Shown here: positions 1 through 6,220 of the stretch, piece by piece
Layout: each line of letters opens with the position of its first letter
Numbering within the stretch: the first letter of the stretch is position 1
Origin: Bacteroidaceae bacterium
GTDB taxonomy: Bacteria > Bacteroidota > Bacteroidia > Bacteroidales > Bacteroidaceae
DNA: 6,767 nt
Direction: 5' to 3'
Assembly: GCA_900772575.1 (NCBI GenBank)
Contig: CAAHEN010000180.1
Location: 1 to 6,767 of the forward strand
Made by a program: the position numbers and the translations under genes
The notes under the pieces: generated by a model
The model's input: only the letters and a program-made list of their open reading frames with translations
The model's database searches: none
Told to the model about the DNA's origin: nothing

Positions 1-216
1 GAAGGCCATGGCGAAGTAACCGCCATAGAAGGCCACTTGAACCAGTGCCCCGTCCGTGACGCTCATCCTGAATATTTTGGAAAAGGCCTTCACCATTGGG
101 TTGGTGATGTCGTTGGCAAATCCCCAAAGGGCGAAACAGCTGGTAATTAGAATGAAAGGAACGAGATAGCTCACGCCATCCTTGCTTAAAATGGAATTGC
201 TCTTAGATCGCTTCAT
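1..216 (-). CDS. fucP: L-fucose:H+ symporter FucP, N-terminal fragment (cut by window edge)
   Basis: These are the first 72 codons of a major facilitator superfamily sugar permease; the rest lies beyond the left edge. FucP imports L-fucose across the inner membrane with protons. After a short polar, basic N-terminus (MKRSKSNS), residues 17-36 form the first membrane segment, with the VPFILITS and LWGFANDITNP signature of FucP-type transporters. The second segment begins around residue 58 with the family-typical LVQVAFYGGYF stretch. The ATG at 216 is 34 nt after the mutarotase stop. No Shine-Dalgarno sequence is visible, only a pyrimidine/T-rich leader, as is usual in Bacteroidetes. It is probably the last or near-last gene of the operon. 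The family is clear from this N-terminus, but fucose specificity is inferred mainly from the neighbouring genes; a related glucose/galactose-type symporter is the alternative. Confidence 0.85.
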   Translation of the reverse strand, partial: MKRSKSNSILSKDGVSYLVPFILITSCFALWGFANDITNPMVKAFSKIFRMSVTDGALVQVAFYGGYFAMAF

Positions 217-250
217 AACAGAGGGAGAAATAAAGGTTATGGGTATACTC

Positions 251-637
251 TCAGTACAGATGGAAGATGCGCTCCATGGGCCTCCACTTCTCAGCCGAGG
301 TCTCTCCGGGACGCGCGGTCTGGAAGACGGCCATATAGTCCTCCCACTCCTGCTGGCGCGGCAGGCCGGCCAGACGCGCCATAGCCGTATCCCAATCGAA
401 GTCCAAAGGTGTCTCGACGATCATGAACAGGCGGGTACCCGCCTGGTAGATTTCCATTTCCAGTATTCCCACATCGCGGATACCGGCCAAGATCTCGCGC
501 CAGATATTCTCCTCCGCATGGCGGCGGCGGTACTCGGCAATGAGGGCAGCGTCGTCGCGCAGATCCAAGGTGCGGCAATAGCGCTTCACGGGCTGGCCAT
601 ATTCTCTCACTGCATAGGATTGTATTTTCGTTTCCAT
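251..637 (-). CDS. rhaM: RhaM/DUF718-family mutarotase, probably acting on L-fucose
   Basis: This 128-residue cytoplasmic protein belongs to the L-rhamnose mutarotase family, which interconverts alpha and beta anomers of 6-deoxy sugars. The core signature YRRRH (36-40) carries the Tyr and His equivalent to the catalytic Tyr18 and His22 of E. coli RhaM. It is followed by the conserved IW (45-46), GTRLFMIVE (67-75) and QEWEDYM (96-102, family Trp at 98), and it ends in the typical FHLY. It is longer than the roughly 104-residue E. coli protein, with about 16 extra N-terminal residues and some C-terminal insertions. It starts 11 nt after the fucK stop, with an A-rich leader. In the B. thetaiotaomicron cluster fucRIAKXP, as I recall it, a gene of this kind (fucX) sits at the same place. 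No FucU-type mutarotase is present, so this protein probably supplies that function. The fucose role is inferred from context. Confidence 0.85.
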   Translation of the reverse strand: METKIQSYAVREYGQPVKRYCRTLDLRDDAALIAEYRRRHAEENIWREILAGIRDVGILEMEIYQAGTRLFMIVETPLDFDWDTAMARLAGLPRQQEWEDYMAVFQTARPGETSAEKWRPMERIFHLY

Positions 638-648
638 ATCGGATAGTC

Positions 649-2037
649 TTATTTTTGTCTATATTCCTTGATCGCGTTCCGGTCGCAGATCTCGCCCATG
701 GCCAGCGCCTGTACGAGGATGTTGCCTATTGCTGTCGCCTCGACCGGACCGGCGTGAACGGGCATTTGCAAAGCCTCGGCGGTCAGCCTGTTGAGCAAGC
801 GGTTGCGACAGCCGCCGCCCACAATGTGCAGTTGGCTGATGGGAGCGGGCAACAGGGCGCTCAGTTGGTCTATGCCCCGCTTGTAGCGCAGTGCCAGCGA
901 GTGCAGGACGCAGCGCACGAAGTCACCTTGGGAACGGGGCTCCTCAGCCCCATGGCTGCGGCAATACGCCACAATGGCCTTTTCCATGTCGGGCGGACTG
1001 TGAAAACTTTCGTCGTCCACGTCCACGACCGCAGCCGTCACGGACGCTTCGCCTTGTGCCATCAGGTGCTCATAGTCCGTGTGCTCGCCACGCTCTTCCC
1101 ATTGGGAAATAAGGCGTTGCAACATCCACAGCCCTGTGATGTTCTGCAAAAAGCGAATCTTGCCGCCCACGCCGCCTTCATTCGTGAATCCGGCCTTGCG
1201 CGCCTCTTCCGTGAGGATCGGCGCGTCCACTTCCGCGCCCAGCAATGACCAGGTTCCGGAGCTCAGGAAGGCGCGGCGGGTGCCTGCGCCGGGAGCTGCA
1301 AATACGGCACTCGCCGTGTCGTGTGACCCGGTGGCGATGACTTCCACATCTGCCGGTAAGCCCAGTTCCTCGCACAGTTCCGGCTTCAGCCGCCCACGCC
1401 GTGTGCCGGGCATGACGATCTCGCCGAACAGTGACTGTGGCAGCCCTACGCGGTCTATCAGTGTGCGGTTCCACGCCTTGGTACCGGCAATCAGCAGCTC
1501 TGAAGTGGAGGTGATGCAATACTCGTTATTGGCCACGCCGGTCAAAAAATAGCTGAACAGGTCAGGCATGAAGAGCAACTTGTCCGCCACTTCCAGCAAG
1601 GGGTCGCCACTCTTTCTCATGCTGTAGAGCTGGTAGAGCGTGTTGATCGGCATGACCTGGATACCTGCCTCAGCATAGTGGTCTGAGAGCGCCTGTTCGG
1701 AAAAGAGCTCGCCGGGCAGGCCTGAGGTCCGGGCGTCGCGATAGCACACCGGGTTGCCCAGCAGGTTCCCCCGCTTGTCTATCAGGCCGAAATCCACACC
1801 CCAAGTGTCGATGCCGATGCTCACCACGTGGAGGCCGCGCTTCACGGCCTTGCGCAGGCCGCATTTCATCTCCTCGAAGAGCGACAGGAAGTCCCAATAG
1901 ATGTGGTGGCCCATGCGTACCGGACGGTTGGGAAAGCGATGTATCTCTTCCAGCTCCAATGAAGCTCCGACGATGGAACCGGCCATCACACGACCGCTTC
2001 CACCGCCGAAGTCCACTGCAAGATAAGTGCTTGTCAT
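649..2037 (-). CDS. fucK: L-fuculokinase of the rhamnulokinase (RhaB) type, FGGY family
   Basis: This 462-residue sugar kinase probably phosphorylates L-fuculose to L-fuculose 1-phosphate with ATP. By sequence it resembles E. coli rhamnulokinase RhaB far more than E. coli FucK. Matching blocks are AVDFGGGSGR (7-16, first phosphate loop), SIGIDTWGVDF (73-83), NTLYQL (132-137), GSHDTASAV (237-245, with Asp240 matching the RhaB catalytic base Asp237), SSGTWSL (259-265, second phosphate loop), QNITGLWMLQR (298-308) and HIVGGGCRNRLLNRL (404-418, adenosine site). The start is the ATG at 2037, which overlaps the fucA stop in ATGA. An upstream in-frame ATG at 2187 would add 50 residues encoded inside fucA and is rejected because MTSTYLAVDF fits the family's N-terminus. 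Fuculose as substrate is inferred from fucI, fucO and fucA next door; rhamnulose cannot be excluded from sequence. Confidence 0.87.
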   Translation of the reverse strand: MTSTYLAVDFGGGSGRVMAGSIVGASLELEEIHRFPNRPVRMGHHIYWDFLSLFEEMKCGLRKAVKRGLHVVSIGIDTWGVDFGLIDKRGNLLGNPVCYRDARTSGLPGELFSEQALSDHYAEAGIQVMPINTLYQLYSMRKSGDPLLEVADKLLFMPDLFSYFLTGVANNEYCITSTSELLIAGTKAWNRTLIDRVGLPQSLFGEIVMPGTRRGRLKPELCEELGLPADVEVIATGSHDTASAVFAAPGAGTRRAFLSSGTWSLLGAEVDAPILTEEARKAGFTNEGGVGGKIRFLQNITGLWMLQRLISQWEERGEHTDYEHLMAQGEASVTAAVVDVDDESFHSPPDMEKAIVAYCRSHGAEEPRSQGDFVRCVLHSLALRYKRGIDQLSALLPAPISQLHIVGGGCRNRLLNRLTAEALQMPVHAGPVEATAIGNILVQALAMGEICDRNAIKEYRQK

Positions 2038-2672
2038 TCGGTCTTCTTTCCTAAGATATACGTATCCAAATCCGCTATCTCGGCTGGCGTCAGTACGGTA
2101 TAGGCACCGCCAGACTGGATGATGATGCGACAGGCCATCTCGAAGAACATGGCCCGCTCGAAAGCTTGGTTGAAGTCTTTGCCGCATACCACCTGGCCGT
2201 GTTTCAGCAGCAGGATTGAGTTATGGTCTCTCATGGCTGTCACGACAGCATGGGCCAGCTCTGGTGACCCCGGCCGGTAATAGGGAATCGCGGGAATCTC
2301 ACGACCGACGTGGCAGGGCACCTCTGCGGTCACGTTGAAATCTGCCGGGCGCTCTTTCATACAGGCCACCGCCGTCGCATAGGGCGACTGGAAGTGGAGC
2401 ACGACGTCCACGTCGGGACGCTCCCTGAGAACGCCCAGGTGGAAACCGCTCTCCATCGACGGTTTCACGCCGTTGAGCACTTCGCCGGTGGACAGCCGGC
2501 AGACGGAGACCTTTTCACGTTCCAGTGACGGCACCCAAGAGCCGGTTCCGGAAATCAGCACCTCGTCGCCGATGCGCCAAGAGAGATTTCCACTGCTGCA
2601 AACGGTCAGGCCAGCGGCACCGACGCGGTGGGCCTGTGCGACAAAGGTCCCAATTTGTTCATCTGTTATCAT
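2034..2672 (-). CDS. fucA: L-fuculose-1-phosphate aldolase, class II aldolase/adducin family
   Basis: This 212-residue cytoplasmic aldolase cleaves L-fuculose 1-phosphate to dihydroxyacetone phosphate and L-lactaldehyde; E. coli FucA has 215 residues. Family features are CSSGNLSWR (25-33) and SGTGSWVP (41-48) for the phosphate pocket, KPSMESGFH (70-78) with Glu74 matching the catalytic Glu73 of E. coli, the zinc-site segment around His93, PYYRPGSPELA (130-140), and LLKHGQVVCGKD (155-166) with His158 matching His155. The usual His-x-His pair is instead His93-Phe-Gln95, so one of the three canonical zinc histidines is replaced. No Tyr is found where E. coli Tyr113 would align. The start overlaps the fucO stop by 4 nt and the end overlaps the fucK start by 4 nt, suggesting translational coupling. 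Family assignment is secure; the exact substrate is inferred from the operon. Confidence 0.88.
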   Translation of the reverse strand: MITDEQIGTFVAQAHRVGAAGLTVCSSGNLSWRIGDEVLISGTGSWVPSLEREKVSVCRLSTGEVLNGVKPSMESGFHLGVLRERPDVDVVLHFQSPYATAVACMKERPADFNVTAEVPCHVGREIPAIPYYRPGSPELAHAVVTAMRDHNSILLLKHGQVVCGKDFNQAFERAMFFEMACRIIIQSGGAYTVLTPAEIADLDTYILGKKTE

Positions 2673-3823
2673 AGCACTTTCTTATAGAGTTCAAGGATTG
2701 TTTCTTTTGTCACCTCGCGCGGGTTGCCTGGCGTGCAGACGTCCGCAAAGGCTGATTCTGCCAGCCGTTCCAAGTCGCTTTCCTGGATGCCCAGCTCCGA
2801 AAGGTGCTGGGGAATGCCGACCCGGACAGCAAGCGCCCGCACGGCGTCGACAGCGGCCTGCGCGGCCTCTTCACGCGACATCGAAGGCCGGTAGACCTTC
2901 ATGGCCTTGGCTATCTCGACATACTTATCGAGCGCGGCCGGAGCGTTGAACGCCATGACCTGCGGCAACAACAAGGCATTTGCCACACCATGTGGAATGT
3001 CGAAGATGGCGCCTAATGGGTGCGCCATGCCGTGCACGACGCCCAACCCGACGTTGGAGAAAGCCATGCCAGCAATATACTGTGCCACGGCCATACCGTT
3101 GCGGGCCTCGGCATTGGTGGGCTCGTTGACCGCGGTCTCCAGATAGCGCGCTATCATCTCGATGGCTTTTATCTCGAACATGTCGCTCATCTCCCAAGCT
3201 CCCTTGGTGATCAGGCCTTCTATCGCATGGGTGAGGGCGTCCAAGCCAGTCGAAGCGGTCAGTCCCTTGGGGAGTGAGTACATGAGTTCGGCGTCGACAA
3301 TGGCGATGGCGGGAATGTCGTTGGGGTCAACACAGACCATCTTCTTCTGGTTCTTCTCGTCGGTGATCACATAGTTGATTGTCACCTCGGCTGCGGTGCC
3401 GGCTGTCGTGGGGAGGGCGATGATGGTCACCGCCTTCCGCTTGGTGTCGGCCACTCCTTCGAGCGAGACGACATCGGCAAACTCAGGGTTGTTCGTGATG
3501 ATGCCGATGGCCTTGGACGTATCAATGGACGAGCCGCCGCCAATCGCCAGTATGAAGTCGGCTCCTGAAGCGGCGAAGGCCTCCACGCCGGCTTTTACAT
3601 TGCCCACAGTGGGGTTGGGCTTCAGTTCGCTGAACAGCTCATAGGGCACACAGGCCGCTTCCAGCACTTCCAGCACCTTGCCGGCAACACCGTGCTTCAC
3701 AAGATCCTTGTCTGTCACGACAAACGCCTTGTGAAGCCCCAGACGGCTGATCTCCTTGGGAAGCACCTTGCGGGCTCCGGGGCCGAAGTAAGACACTTCG
3801 TTCAATATGAATCGGTTGATCAT
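2669..3823 (-). CDS. fucO: Lactaldehyde reductase FucO (iron-dependent group III alcohol dehydrogenase)
   Basis: This 384-residue enzyme reduces L-lactaldehyde from the aldolase step to (S)-1,2-propanediol with NADH, the fermentative end of fucose use. It aligns along its whole length with E. coli FucO (about 382 residues). The dinucleotide loop GGGSSID is at 95-101, with Asp38 in VVTDKD at the position linked to NAD preference. PTTAGTAAEVTINYVITDE (138-156) is nearly identical to the E. coli enzyme. The iron ligands are Asp195 and His199 (GLDALTHA), His264 (VVHGMAHPLG) and His278 (IPHGVANALLLP). The C-terminus has the FucO-like DVCTPGNPRE (361-370). The start at 3823 gives MINRFILNE, matching the E. 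coli N-terminus. It lies 37 nt after fucI, and its stop overlaps the fucA start as ATGA. A 1,2-propanediol oxidoreductase name would describe the same protein. Confidence 0.95.
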   Translation of the reverse strand: MINRFILNEVSYFGPGARKVLPKEISRLGLHKAFVVTDKDLVKHGVAGKVLEVLEAACVPYELFSELKPNPTVGNVKAGVEAFAASGADFILAIGGGSSIDTSKAIGIITNNPEFADVVSLEGVADTKRKAVTIIALPTTAGTAAEVTINYVITDEKNQKKMVCVDPNDIPAIAIVDAELMYSLPKGLTASTGLDALTHAIEGLITKGAWEMSDMFEIKAIEMIARYLETAVNEPTNAEARNGMAVAQYIAGMAFSNVGLGVVHGMAHPLGAIFDIPHGVANALLLPQVMAFNAPAALDKYVEIAKAMKVYRPSMSREEAAQAAVDAVRALAVRVGIPQHLSELGIQESDLERLAESAFADVCTPGNPREVTKETILELYKKVL

Positions 3824-3860
3824 ATGTATTGTTGATTAGTGAACGGGCCTTTCGCCGCAA

Positions 3861-5633
3861 TCATTTATAAACAGGGCCATAAGTGGCGCAGGCACGGTAG
3901 TCCGCACCCTCCTTGTCCATGCCGAAGGCGTTCCAGGCGGCGGGACGGAAGATTTTCCGCTCGTCGACATTGTGCATGCAGACCGGTATGCGGAGCATGG
4001 AAGCCAGTGTGATCAGGTCTTGGCCGATGTGGCCATAGCTTATCGCGCCATGGTTGGCTCCCCAGTTGTTCATCACCGAATAGACATCCTCAAACGCTGG
4101 TTTGTCGCACAGACGGGGAACAAACCAGGTGGTGGGCCATGTGCGGTCGGTGCGCACATCAAGCAGTTTGTGGATCTCGGGATCTATCTCGACCGTCCAG
4201 CCCTCGGCGATCTGCAACACGGGGCCTAGGCCTTTCACGATGTTCAGGCGTGTCATGGTGACAGGCATACCACCCTTAGACAGGAAATTGGAAGAGAAAC
4301 CGCCACCGCGGAAGTAGTCGCGGTTGGCTGGATACCAAGTTGTTGCAGCGAGGCACCGCTCAGCCTCTTCCTCAGTAATCTCCCAGTGCGGCTTCATGGT
4401 GGGATTGCCCTGCCCGTCAGTTTGCTGGCCCGTGCCGTCCAGGGTGGTTGCGCCAGAATTGATCAAGTGGATGATGCCATTGGCGGCAAGTCCGGTCAGT
4501 TCCTTTCCCGTCACCCGCTTCACCGCTTCCGGACTCCAGTAAGTGCGGACGTCAGAGAAGATCTGGGCCCTGTTGGTCAAGAGATGGCCGAAGAGCATGG
4601 CTACACCGTTGCAGGCATCATTCTCAGTGGCTACGACGTAGGCCTCGCGGATGCCGTTCCAGTCGAATGACGTGTTGAGCAGTGCCTCGGAGTAGTCGCC
4701 ATTGGGGTAGAAGTCGGTCCATTGCCGCTGGCCTTGGAACCCGGCCACGATGGCGTTGTGCCCCAGCGCCTCTTCCTTGAATCCCATTTCCTTCAGTTTG
4801 GGATTGCCCTTCATGAGGTCGCGCATGATGATCGTCATCTTCACGATAAATGCCCAGTCCTCGTCCTTCTGCTCGCGCGTCTTGGTCTTCTCGGGGACAT
4901 TGAAGTCCTGGCCCTCGTTGGACTTGCAGTGCTTCTCAGTCCAAGCCATCGCCTTGTCATATTCTGCCTTGTCGTAGATACCCTCTGCCATGCGACGGAT
5001 GATTTCTGTGAGGTCGACAGACTCACAGCGGAGACCTAGGTATTCCTGGAAGAAGTCCGGATTGACGATGGAACCGGCGATGCCCATTGACACACTGCCC
5101 ATGGAAAGATAGGACTTGCCCCTCATCGTCGCAACAGCCTGTGCGGCCCGTGCAAATCGCAGGAGTTTCTCGGCCACGTCATCGGGGATGGTGTTGTCGT
5201 CCAGGTCTTGCACATCGTGCCCATAGATGCCAAAGGCGGGCAGGCCCTTCTGCGCATGCCCAGCCAGCACGGCTGCAAGATAGACGGCTCCCGGGCGCTC
5301 AGTCCCGTTGAAGCCCCAGACGGCTTTGGGATAATATGGATTCATGTCCATCGTCTCGGCCCCATAACACCAGCAAGAGGTCACGGTGATAGTGGCCCCA
5401 ACGCCTTCGCGCTCGAATTTCTCAGCGCAGGCGGCACTTTCGGGGACACGGCCGATCGTACCGTCGGCGATCACGCACTCAACGGGACTGCCGTCACCGT
5501 TCTTCAGATGGCTGCTGATCAGTGTGGCCACGGCTTTGGCCAAATTCATTGTTTTCTCTTCCAGGCTTTCACGGACACCGCCCTGGCGGCCGTCGATGGT
5601 AGGACGAATCCCAATTTTCGGATATCTGTTCAT
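3861..5633 (-). CDS. fucI: L-fucose isomerase FucI
   Basis: This 590-residue cytoplasmic ketol isomerase converts L-fucose to L-fuculose, the first committed step. It aligns almost without gaps to E. coli FucI (591 residues). The N-terminus PKIGIRPTIDGRQGGVRESL and the blocks CWCYGAETMDM (87-97), WGFNGTERPGAVYLAA (106-121), GIYGHDVQD (135-143) and SMGIAGSIV (182-190) are characteristic. The Mn ligands fall at the same numbers as in E. coli: Glu337 (VVATEND), Asp361 (SDVRTYWSPEA) and His528 (NWGANHG). The C-terminal YRACATYGPVYK is also standard. The ATG at 5633 was chosen because it gives the expected N-terminus; it is preceded by A-rich CATACAAAAGAA and no Shine-Dalgarno sequence. It is the first gene of the operon, about 250 nt downstream of the putative promoter and 37 nt before fucO. 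Some D-arabinose isomerase activity is known for this family. Confidence 0.97.
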   Translation of the reverse strand: MNRYPKIGIRPTIDGRQGGVRESLEEKTMNLAKAVATLISSHLKNGDGSPVECVIADGTIGRVPESAACAEKFEREGVGATITVTSCWCYGAETMDMNPYYPKAVWGFNGTERPGAVYLAAVLAGHAQKGLPAFGIYGHDVQDLDDNTIPDDVAEKLLRFARAAQAVATMRGKSYLSMGSVSMGIAGSIVNPDFFQEYLGLRCESVDLTEIIRRMAEGIYDKAEYDKAMAWTEKHCKSNEGQDFNVPEKTKTREQKDEDWAFIVKMTIIMRDLMKGNPKLKEMGFKEEALGHNAIVAGFQGQRQWTDFYPNGDYSEALLNTSFDWNGIREAYVVATENDACNGVAMLFGHLLTNRAQIFSDVRTYWSPEAVKRVTGKELTGLAANGIIHLINSGATTLDGTGQQTDGQGNPTMKPHWEITEEEAERCLAATTWYPANRDYFRGGGFSSNFLSKGGMPVTMTRLNIVKGLGPVLQIAEGWTVEIDPEIHKLLDVRTDRTWPTTWFVPRLCDKPAFEDVYSVMNNWGANHGAISYGHIGQDLITLASMLRIPVCMHNVDERKIFRPAAWNAFGMDKEGADYRACATYGPVYK

Positions 5634-5883
5634 TTCTTTTGTATGATAGATGATAGAGTTAGATGCATAGATTCCATAATCCGACGGTACCGGTGCTTAT
5701 ACCGGGCCGCTCCCCCACTGCGCGAAACCACAGTGGAGACCTATTTTCCGGTTCAGGGAGGGAAGTCACTGAGGCTGTCCCAGCCTTCTCCGTCCGAGGG
5801 CCACCGTCTGGCCCCAGAAGCGATAAATATGGGAAATCAAAGGTCGGATATGGGCGGCTTGCGCCTCGTTGGCCCATAAGTGA
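5634..5883 (-). promoter_or_regulatory. Long structured 5' leader of the fuc operon
   Basis: If the promoter at 5889-5920 is right, fucI has a leader of about 250 nt. Five perfect inverted repeats lie in it in transcript order: 5878-5849 (TATGGGC/GCCCATA, enclosing GGC-GCAA-GCC with a GNRA-type loop), 5814-5798 (GGGCCA/TGGCCC), 5786-5772 (AGGCTG/CAGCCT, 3-nt loop), 5736-5715 (CCACTG/CAGTGG) and 5705-5690 (CCGGT/ACCGG). No U-tract follows any of them, so a simple intrinsic attenuator is not seen. The last 50 nt before fucI are AT-rich and unstructured. I do not recognise a known riboswitch: the TPP, cobalamin and SAM signatures I looked for are absent. No convincing gene lies here on either strand. 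Confidence 0.45.
5849..5878 (-). other. Stem-loop with GCAA tetraloop near the transcript 5' end
   Basis: In the transcript, TATGGGC (5878-5872), a CAACGA bulge (5871-5866), GGC, loop GCAA, GCC and GCCCATA (5855-5849) can fold into a 10-bp stem interrupted by a one-sided 6-nt bulge and capped by a GNRA-type tetraloop. It would begin only a few nucleotides after the inferred transcription start. Such a position suits a 5'-stabilising element or the first helix of a regulatory RNA, but that role is inferred. Confidence 0.4.
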
Positions 5884-5888
5884 TGGCA

Positions 5889-5920
5889 CAAATGTAAGGT
5901 AAAAATGCGAGAGCAACAAA
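5889..5920 (-). promoter_or_regulatory. Putative Bacteroidetes-type promoter of the fuc operon
   Basis: On the minus strand a -33 element TTTG (5920-5917) is followed by a 20-nt spacer and the -7 element TACATTTG (5896-5889). This matches the Bacteroidetes primary sigma consensus TTTG ... TAnnTTTG in every defined base and in spacing. Transcription would start near 5883. No other full TAnnTTTG with a suitable -33 element lies between here and fucI. The -33 TTTG is itself part of a second TAnnTTTG (TATATTTG, 5924-5917), which lacks a well-spaced -33 partner. The start point is inferred, not measured. Confidence 0.65.
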
Positions 5921-5980
5921 TATATGGGTGAAAATCCGGCAAGTTTTTTTGTGGCATATGACGGACAGAGACCATTATCG

Positions 5981-6220
5981 CCAGACCCTCCTCACCAGAC
6001 ACCGGTGAGGAGCTGCCGTCCGGCAACGAGGCAACCGCCCGCTGTGGCATTCCGCAGCGATCCCACTTGGCAATGACGGTCCAGGGCTTTTCGCAATGTG
6101 CGAATTTGCCAGAGTCGACGTTGGCTTGAGAACGTGAAGGGGGGTCTGGGGTAGGTGCGTCTACCCCAGACCGGCCCATGGAATCCCATGGAAGCCCCAT
6201 TGTAAGCCCCAGTGGGGAGG
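5981..6220. other. Non-coding stretch dense in inverted repeats
   Basis: This stretch lies between the operon promoter and the upstream gene remnant. Perfect or near-perfect dyads follow one another: CTCCTCACC/GGTGAGGAG (5988-5996/6004-6012), TGCCG/CGGCA (6014-6025), GCTGTGG/CCGCAGC (6041-6047/6052-6058, one G-T pair), TTCGCA/TGCGAA (6090-6095/6099-6104) and a 12-bp hairpin (6143-6172). CCAGACC (5981-5987) can also pair with GGTCTGG (6143-6149), which would close a domain of about 170 nt. CCCATGGAA is directly repeated at 6175-6183 and 6185-6193. Open frames through it (for example minus 5766-6200) have no recognisable protein features. It may be a structured RNA, a palindromic repeat element or terminator debris. 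Confidence 0.4.
6143..6172. repeat. Perfect 12-bp inverted repeat (strong hairpin)
   Basis: GGTCTGGGGTAG (6143-6154) and CTACCCCAGACC (6161-6172) are perfect reverse complements separated by the 6-nt loop GTGCGT. The GC-rich stem should be very stable in RNA. It lies 48 nt downstream of the stop of the minus-strand gene remnant at 6221, where a terminator would be expected, but no T-tract follows on either strand. A factor-assisted or processing-type 3' end is possible. Confidence 0.6.

Noticed and set aside
655..1248. Plus-strand open frame of 197 codons
   Set aside because: It is a shadow of the rhamnulokinase-type gene on the opposite strand.
2038..2187. A 50-codon N-terminal extension of fucK starting at the ATG at 2187
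   Set aside because: The extension is the fucA gene read in another frame. The family N-terminus begins at the ATG at 2037, which forms an ATGA overlap with the fucA stop.
3824..3860. Internal promoter or terminator between fucI and fucO
   Set aside because: The 37-nt gap has no TAnnTTTG element and no hairpin followed by a T-tract.
5208..5879. Plus-strand open frame of 223 codons
   Set aside because: It is mostly antisense to fucI, whose minus-strand identity is certain; its translation shows no family features.
5690..5880. Known riboswitch (cobalamin, TPP or SAM)
   Set aside because: Only fragments such as GGAGACCT or TGAACC match, in the wrong order or strand; the conserved cores are missing.
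5766..6200. Minus-strand open frame of 144 codons spanning the hairpin cluster and fuc promoter
   Set aside because: The translation is low in recognisable structure and reads through inverted repeats and a consensus promoter, so it is best explained as chance in GC-rich DNA.
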